This document shows, in pieces, positions 59,622-64,000 of a DNA stretch of 64,000 nucleotides. Numbering within the stretch: the stretch's first letter is position 1; each line of letters begins with the position of its first letter. The position numbers and the translations under genes are program-made. The notes beneath the pieces are model-generated. The model was not told the DNA's origin and did no database searches. It saw nothing but the letters and a program-made list of their open reading frames with translations. Source of the stretch: Streptomyces sp. MA5143a (lineage in GTDB: Bacteria > Actinomycetota > Actinomycetes > Streptomycetales > Streptomycetaceae); the NCBI RefSeq assembly GCF_900290235.1, contig NZ_OLMK01000031.1, forward strand, positions 1 to 64,000, read 5' to 3'.

Positions 59622-59644
59622 GATCGGGGCACCCGGCCCCGATC
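59622..59644. terminator. Hairpin in the leader of the STAS gene
   Basis: GATCGGGGC and GCCCCGATC pair perfectly (9 bp) around ACCCG. It lies between the sigma stop and the STAS start, downstream of the promoter candidate, so it could be a sigma-gene terminator or a leader attenuator. Confidence 0.45.
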
Positions 59645-59667
59645 GGTAGCGCCTGTGGGAGGCCCTT

Positions 59668-60060
59668 GTGTCCGTTGCCCAGAACCCCCTGTCGATCAAG
59701 GTGGATCTGCCGCGCGAGGATGCCGTTCTGCTCACCATCGAAGGGGAACTGGACATCGATACGGCGACCGAGCTGCAACATCATCTGGCGAATCAGCTGA
59801 GCCACGGTCGACGGCATTTCCTCCTCGATGTGTCGGCTGTGCCCTTCATGGACTCGTCGGGCATGAACATCATCCTGCGGACCTATCAGGAGGTACGGGA
59901 GATCCCGGGGGGTGTGTACGTCATCGCCCCGACGCCGGCGGTGCGGCGGATCCTCGACCTCACCGGGGTCAGCCTCACGGTGGCGACGGTGGACAGTGTG
60001 GACGAGGCGTTGGAGGCCGTGGACTCCGGTCGACTGCCGAGCCCGCCGGACGAGGTGTAG
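59668..60060 (+). CDS. STAS-domain anti-anti-sigma factor
   Basis: This 130-residue protein has the full STAS fold: DAVLLTIEGELDIDTATELQ, HFLLDVSAVPFMDSSGMNII with the phosphorylatable serine in MDSSG, and ILDLTGVSLTVATV. It is a SpoIIAA/RsbV-like antagonist that releases a sigma factor from an HATPase anti-sigma protein when dephosphorylated. GTG 59668 has GGGAGG 9 nt upstream. It sits directly after the sigma gene at 58669, and the HATPases at 55972 and 56525 are candidate partners. Confidence 0.9.
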   Translation: MSVAQNPLSIKVDLPREDAVLLTIEGELDIDTATELQHHLANQLSHGRRHFLLDVSAVPFMDSSGMNIILRTYQEVREIPGGVYVIAPTPAVRRILDLTGVSLTVATVDSVDEALEAVDSGRLPSPPDEV

Positions 60061-60597
60061 TCGTCGAAGGCGAGTGGCGGGCGGCGCCGCTCGGGCGGTG
60101 TCCGCGGGTGGGTGGGGTCGCACAGAAGGCCAATGGTTGTCGTTTGACAACTGTCGCCGAAAGCAACAGAGTGAGCGCGAGGCAAGCACGTGGGAAGGGT
60201 TCGGATGCCTTTCGGACCGGGGCCGGGTCGACGGTCGGACGCTCCTGGCGTCGACGGCGTCCCCCTCGTGGATCCGTGCCCCGGCGGTGTCGCGCGACGC
60301 GCGGCAGGGCCGTCCGCGCCGACCCGCTCGTGGGCGCGGCGCGCACCGGCCGACGACGCCGGACCCGCCCGCGTCGTACCCCAACTCCTGGAGCCCGCCG
60401 CGGAGTCGGCCGGCCGAAGGGGGTGCCGGGCGGCGCGTGCGCGAGTCGGCACGGGCCCCGGGAGTCGCGTCGGGCGACCGGCTCCTCCTCATGGGCGCCG
60501 GACCGTACGACGCCCTGACCGGGTTCGCCGCCCCAGGACTTCGCCCCCCACTCGTTCCCCGCAGCGGGGAGTCACCACAGCACGTGAGGAGAGACCC
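60061..60597. other. 537-bp gap before rsbR, no gene recognised
   Basis: GC-rich sequence whose open frames have untypical composition on both strands. A ribosome site AGGAGA for rsbR lies at the right end. No exact SigB-type promoter was seen. Confidence 0.5.
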
Positions 60598-61497
60598 GTG
60601 CCGGAGCAGGACACGGCAGCCCATCGCAGGACACCGGCCGAGGAGGTGGCGGGCTTCCTGCGCGACCGGCAGGAGCAGATCGCGCAACGCTGGGCCGACG
60701 CCGCGCTGTTCCGTACCGTCTTCACCCACTCCCGGGACGAGGCGGTGGAGGCGGGCCGGGCCGTCGTGGACGCGCTCGCCGCGGTGGCCACCGCGGGCAC
60801 GGTCGAGGACGCGGAGTCCGGCGGCTTCCACGTCGTGCGCGACCAGCTCGCCCGTACGGCGGCCTCCCGGGCGCGGGCCGGTTCCAGCATCACCGAGATC
60901 TCCCGTGAGGTCGACGCGCTGCGGCCCCCCGTCACCGAGCTGTTCCTCGCCGAGTTCCCCGACGCGCCGGCGGAACACGTCCGCGAGTGCGCCACGACCC
61001 TGACCGTCCTCATGGGCACCCTGCGTCTGGTCGTGCTGGAGACGGCGCTGAGCGAGGGCGAGGAGGTCATCCACCGGCAGCGACTGCAACTGCTCGAAGT
61101 CGCCACCCCGGTGATCAAGCTGTGGGAGGGCATCGTCGCCGTCCCCCTGATCGGCACCCTGGACAGCGCGCGCAGCCAGGTCGTGATGGAGACGCTGCTG
61201 GACTCCATCGTCGAACAGCACGCCAGGTTCGCCATCCTGGACATCACCGGCGTCCCGACCGTCGACTCCCTGGTGGCCCAGCATCTGATGAAGACGGTCG
61301 CGGCGGCACGGCTGATGGGGGCCGAGTGCATCGTCTCCGGGATCCGGCCGCCCATCGCGCAGACCATCGTGCACCTGGGCATCGACCTCAGCTCGGTGCT
61401 CACCCGGGCGAGCCTCGCGGACGCCCTCGCCTACGCGCTGCGGCAGCAGGGCGCGGACATCGTCGCGCGCGAGGGCGCCGGTTCGGAGTACAGGTGA
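60598..61497 (+). CDS. rsbR: RsbR-type stressosome protein (RsbRD-like N-terminus, STAS C-terminus)
   Basis: This 299-residue protein has an N-terminal helical domain (VAGFLRDRQEQIAQRWADAA, about 15-150) like RsbRD/RsbR co-antagonists. A linker helix with QLLEVATPVIKLWEGIVAVP follows, then the STAS domain (FAILDITGVPTVDSLVAQHL, GAECIVSGIRPPIAQTIVHL). The TVDS site corresponds to the first kinase target region of RsbR. The scaffold should assemble with RsbS into a stressosome that holds RsbT. GTG 60598 has AGGAGA 6-7 nt upstream. Its stop overlaps rsbS. Confidence 0.9.
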   Translation: MPEQDTAAHRRTPAEEVAGFLRDRQEQIAQRWADAALFRTVFTHSRDEAVEAGRAVVDALAAVATAGTVEDAESGGFHVVRDQLARTAASRARAGSSITEISREVDALRPPVTELFLAEFPDAPAEHVRECATTLTVLMGTLRLVVLETALSEGEEVIHRQRLQLLEVATPVIKLWEGIVAVPLIGTLDSARSQVVMETLLDSIVEQHARFAILDITGVPTVDSLVAQHLMKTVAAARLMGAECIVSGIRPPIAQTIVHLGIDLSSVLTRASLADALAYALRQQGADIVAREGAGSEYR

Positions 61498-61934
61498 GCG
61501 GCGCCTTCCCCTCGCCGTACGGCGGGCCGTCCCCCTACTCGGCTCCGGTCCCGGTGCTCAAACTGGGTGACGTGCTGCTGGTGACGCTCCAGGGGGATCT
61601 GCACGACGGCACGGCGGAGCAGCTCCAGCAGGACATCAGCGACACGGTCGCCCGCAGCGGGGCCACGGGGGTGGTCATCGACCTGTCGGGCGTCGAGATC
61701 GTCGACTCGTTCCTGGGGCGGGTCCTCGGTGACATCGCCGCCCAGACGAGTCTGCTCGCCGCCCGGACCGTGATCTCCGGGATGCGTCCTGCGGTGGCGA
61801 TCACCCTGGTGGAGCTGGGGCTGACGCTGCCCGGGCTGCGTACCGCGCTCACCACCGAGGACGCGATGCGTCTCCTCGGCGACCGGCGCCCGACCCTCCC
61901 CCGCCCGGGGCACACCCGCCAGGAGAGTGTGTGA
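61494..61934 (+). CDS. rsbS: RsbS-type stressosome STAS protein
   Basis: This 146-residue protein has a 22-residue lead followed by the RsbS STAS domain: VPVLKLGDVLLVTLQGDLHD, GVVIDLSGVEIVDSFLGRVL with the RsbT target serine in VDSF, and TVISGMRPAVAITLVELGL. GTG 61494 overlaps the rsbR stop (GTGA). RsbS binds and inactivates RsbT until phosphorylated. The C-terminal tail is long and charged. Confidence 0.9.
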   Translation: MSGAFPSPYGGPSPYSAPVPVLKLGDVLLVTLQGDLHDGTAEQLQQDISDTVARSGATGVVIDLSGVEIVDSFLGRVLGDIAAQTSLLAARTVISGMRPAVAITLVELGLTLPGLRTALTTEDAMRLLGDRRPTLPRPGHTRQESV

Positions 61935-62374
61935 TGCAGACCGCCGGCGGCGTCTCCGCCTGCCTGCCGATCCACTCGGACCTGGATCTGGTGTGGGTAC
62001 GGCAGCATGTGCGGCAGGCGGCCGCCCAGCTCGGCTTCGGCCTGGTCGAACAGACGAAACTGGTGACGGCGGCCAGCGAACTGGCCCGCAACACCCTGAT
62101 CCACGGCGGCGGGGGCCGGATGGAGTGCGCGCCGGTGGCCGGCGGCGGCGTACAGGGGCTGCGGCTGGCGTTCATCGACGAGGGGCCGGGCATCCCGGAT
62201 CTGGACCGGGCCCTCGTGGACGGGTTCACCTCCGGTGAGGGTCTCGGCATGGGGCTCGGCGGCGCGCGACGGCTGGTCCATGAGTTCGCCATCGACAGCC
62301 TGCCCGGCAGGGGCACCACCGTGACGGTGACGACCTGGCTGTCGGGTCCGCCACGGCAGCGCGAGGAGCGGTGA
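61934..62374 (+). CDS. rsbT: RsbT-type switch kinase
   Basis: This 146-residue HATPase reads LVTAASELARNTLIHGGGGR (N-box with Glu and Asn), LAFIDEGPGIPDLDRALVDG (G1, D-E-G-P-G intact) and GLGMGLGGARRLVHEF (G2). This is the RsbT pattern. It phosphorylates RsbS and RsbR, leaves the complex, and activates the downstream SpoIIE-type phosphatase. ATG 61934 overlaps the rsbS stop, and an AGGAG lies 6 nt before it. It is in the middle of a tightly coupled operon. Confidence 0.9.
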   Translation: MQTAGGVSACLPIHSDLDLVWVRQHVRQAAAQLGFGLVEQTKLVTAASELARNTLIHGGGGRMECAPVAGGGVQGLRLAFIDEGPGIPDLDRALVDGFTSGEGLGMGLGGARRLVHEFAIDSLPGRGTTVTVTTWLSGPPRQREER

Positions 62375-63435
62375 TGTCCCGCGTGTGGGAGGTGCCGGTG
62401 CGCGACTCGACCCGGGTGCGCGACGCCCGGGTGGCGGCCGAGGCCGCCGCGCTGCGGGCCGGGCTGGACGAGGACCGGGCCGCCGAAGCGGCGCTCGTGG
62501 CGACCGAGTTGGCGACCAACCTGCTCAAGCACGCCGAGGGCGGCCTGATACTGCTGGACGTCGTGGACGGGCTGCCCGCGGGCGACGACCGGATCCCGAT
62601 GGTGCAGATCGTGGCGATCGACCACGGGCCCGGCATGCGGGACGTGAGGGGCGCGCTGCGGGACGGGTACTCGACCACGTCCTCCCTGGGCGCGGGGCTC
62701 GGCACCTGTCGTCGGGTCGCCGACGACTTCGATCTGCACAGCACGGTCGGCCGGGGCACCGTCGCCCTGGCGCGGCTCGGTTCGCGTCGGCGGCGCGGCG
62801 CCGCGGCGCGTTCCGCCGGGCACGGCGTACGGGCGGGGGGCGTCAACATCCCGCTGGCGGGCGCGGAGTTCTCCGGCGACGCCTGGGCATGGGTGCGGGC
62901 GGACCACCTCACGACGCTGATACTCGCCGACGGGCTGGGGCACGGCCCCGAGGCCGCACGCGCCTCAGGGGCGGCGGTGGAGGAGCTGCGCCGGGTGCCC
63001 GATCTGCCGCCCGCGCAGGTCGTGCGCCGACTGGAGGGCGCACTGCGCGACACCCGGGGCGCGGCCGTCGCCGTCGCCCAACTCGACGCCTCGGCCGGGC
63101 GGCTGCTGTTCACCGGCGTCGGCAACATAGGGGCGCGGCTGCGGACCGGCGCGACGTGGCAGCCCCTGTTGTCGCGGCCCGGGATCGTGGGCGCGCACCG
63201 GTCGGCGACCATGCCGCAGCATGAGCTGCCCTGGGGGGACGACTGTCTTCTCGTGCTGCACAGCGACGGCCTGCCGAGCCGTTGGAGCCCCGGTCCGGCA
63301 GCCCACAGCACCGCTCTCGACCCCGCTGTCGTCGCCGCCGTGATCGTGCGTGACGCGAGCAGCTCCGCCCGGCCGGTCCGCGACGACACCAGCGTCGCGG
63401 TGCTGAGCCCCTCCCCGCCGGATCACCTCCCATGA
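62374..63435 (+). CDS. HATPase-SpoIIE hybrid phosphatase (RsbX/RsbU-like)
   Basis: This 353-residue protein has an N-terminal HATPase part (ALVATELATNLLKHAEGGLI, VAIDHGPGMRDVRGALRDGY, LGAGLGTCRRVADDF) and a C-terminal SpoIIE phosphatase (GVNIPLAGAEFSGDAWAWVR, LILADGLGHGPEAARASGAA, DDTSVAVL). It joins the two activities of RsbT/RsbW and RsbX on one chain, as seen in other actinomycete stressosome operons. It probably resets RsbS/RsbR phosphorylation. The start overlaps the rsbT stop (TGATG). Confidence 0.85.
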   Translation: MSRVWEVPVRDSTRVRDARVAAEAAALRAGLDEDRAAEAALVATELATNLLKHAEGGLILLDVVDGLPAGDDRIPMVQIVAIDHGPGMRDVRGALRDGYSTTSSLGAGLGTCRRVADDFDLHSTVGRGTVALARLGSRRRRGAAARSAGHGVRAGGVNIPLAGAEFSGDAWAWVRADHLTTLILADGLGHGPEAARASGAAVEELRRVPDLPPAQVVRRLEGALRDTRGAAVAVAQLDASAGRLLFTGVGNIGARLRTGATWQPLLSRPGIVGAHRSATMPQHELPWGDDCLLVLHSDGLPSRWSPGPAAHSTALDPAVVAAVIVRDASSSARPVRDDTSVAVLSPSPPDHLP

Positions 63436-64000
63436 CCAGAACCTGGCACATCAGTTCCGTCACCGACGCGGCGCGGGCCCGGATCGCCACCGCGCGGCTG
63501 GCCACGGCGCACGGGGTGTCGCCGACCGAGCGCGCCCGGCTGGTGACCGCGCTCACCGCCCAGCTGCGGCAGTGCCTCACCAAGGGCGGCACCTGGCTGC
63601 TGAGCGCACGGGCCGTGGCGACACCGCCGGCCGGCAGCCGGTTCCTCGTGGAGGTGACGTCGGCGACGCAGCGGCCGGGCGAGTTCCGGCAGCCGTGGCG
63701 GCTGACCGTCGGCTGCGCCCAGGAGGCGGGTCTCCCGGACTCCGGGCATGTGGGCGACGATCCGGTGACGCTCGCCGAGGCCCTGTTCGGCGCGGACGAG
63801 GACGCCGCGCTACTGCTGGAGAAGCTCGACGAGCAGGAGGCGCTGGTCGCCTTCCACCGTGAGGAACTGCACCAGACCAATCAGGGTGTGCTCGCGCTGC
63901 ACGCGGAGCTGGACGCGGCGGGACGCGCGCAGCGGGAGCTGTTCGCCGCCGAGCAGAGGGCCCGCGAGGAAGCGGAGAACGCGCGGGGGCGGCTCACGTT
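63432..64000 (+). CDS. Coiled-coil signalling protein after the RsbRST operon, 3' end outside window
   Basis: ATG 63432 overlaps the stop of the hybrid phosphatase (ATGA), and the frame stays open to the edge (189 codons). Residues 1-115 resemble a degenerate HATPase or ATP-binding-like N-terminus (TWHISSVTDAARARIATARL, ARLVTALTAQLRQCL). Then a coiled coil follows (EKLDEQEALVAFHREELHQT, NQGVLALHAELDAAGRAQRE). In related operons the downstream part is a GAF/PAS plus phosphatase or histidine kinase, but that cannot be seen here. Confidence 0.7.
   Translation, partial: MTRTWHISSVTDAARARIATARLATAHGVSPTERARLVTALTAQLRQCLTKGGTWLLSARAVATPPAGSRFLVEVTSATQRPGEFRQPWRLTVGCAQEAGLPDSGHVGDDPVTLAEALFGADEDAALLLEKLDEQEALVAFHREELHQTNQGVLALHAELDAAGRAQRELFAAEQRAREEAENARGRLT

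Noticed and set aside
1..64000. CRISPR array, rRNA or insertion sequence with transposase
   Set aside because: No regularly spaced palindromic repeats, no rRNA-like conserved stretches and no transposase (DDE or HUH transposase) motifs were seen.

Overview
The window is high-GC DNA with codon use, gene families and small-protein content typical of a Streptomyces chromosome (DUF5994, DUF6286, DUF5133, P10-family and Asp23/Gls24 proteins, SigB/SigF-type sigma factors, SpoIIE-type phosphatases). No rRNA, tRNA or CRISPR array was seen.

Region 1 (1-5.4 kb) is worn accessory DNA: a PAP2-family tail, a 28-bp tandem repeat, fragments of a sugar-lactone oxidase, a methyltransferase and an IlvY-like LysR regulator, plus an intact SDR dehydrogenase and a divergent DapA-family/LysR pair. 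Region 2 (5.4-12.5 kb) is a remnant mobilizable element: truncated tyrosine integrase, coupled XRE repressor, HTH excisionase-like protein, DUF3631 ATPase-like protein, iteron-like repeats, DUF2637 membrane protein, MobC and a relaxase whose expected start codon reads GTA. Two further repeat sets look like operators or origin-type sites. Region 3 (12.6-14.5 kb) holds a flavoprotein, a frameshifted TPR-type regulator and another gene fragment.

Region 4 (14.7-25.1 kb) is an envelope/general-stress block: two STAS proteins (one fused to a GNAT-like domain, one preceded by a membrane segment), three DUF5994 proteins, a SpoIIE phosphatase, an Asp23-Asp23-DUF6286-AmaP operon, a P10-family protein and a fatty-acid desaturase. 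Two DUF5994 genes and one 32-codon ORF share a roughly 100-nt leader, which suggests tandem duplication of a regulated unit.

Region 5 (26-53.9 kb) is mixed: secreted FG-GAP protein, receptor Ser/Thr kinase with a duplicated ectodomain, a large membrane protein with a hydrolase-like tail, subtilase, sirtuin, DUF2236 protein, then UbiA + type III PKS + methyltransferase + FAD oxidoreductase resembling the srsABC phenolic-lipid pathway (the PKS has a TTA codon). After that come two beta-lactamase-fold secreted proteins (one lacking its catalytic residues), Lrp and M20 peptidase, BtrH-like, DHFR-like, PhzF, a lipoprotein, a methyltransferase, an orphan squalene/phytoene-synthase-like protein, DinB, GNAT and YbdK.

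Region 6 (53.9-64 kb) is a partner-switching stress module: PAS/GAF/SpoIIE phosphatase, two HATPase anti-sigma-type proteins, DUF5133, two divergent SigB/F-type sigma factors, a STAS antagonist, and RsbR-RsbS-RsbT-SpoIIE with overlapping start/stop codons, running into a coiled-coil protein cut by the window edge. Sequences fitting the Streptomyces SigB consensus (GNNT-N14-16-GGGTAY) lie upstream of the desaturase, the large phosphatase and the STAS gene, so regions 4 and 6 may form one regulon.
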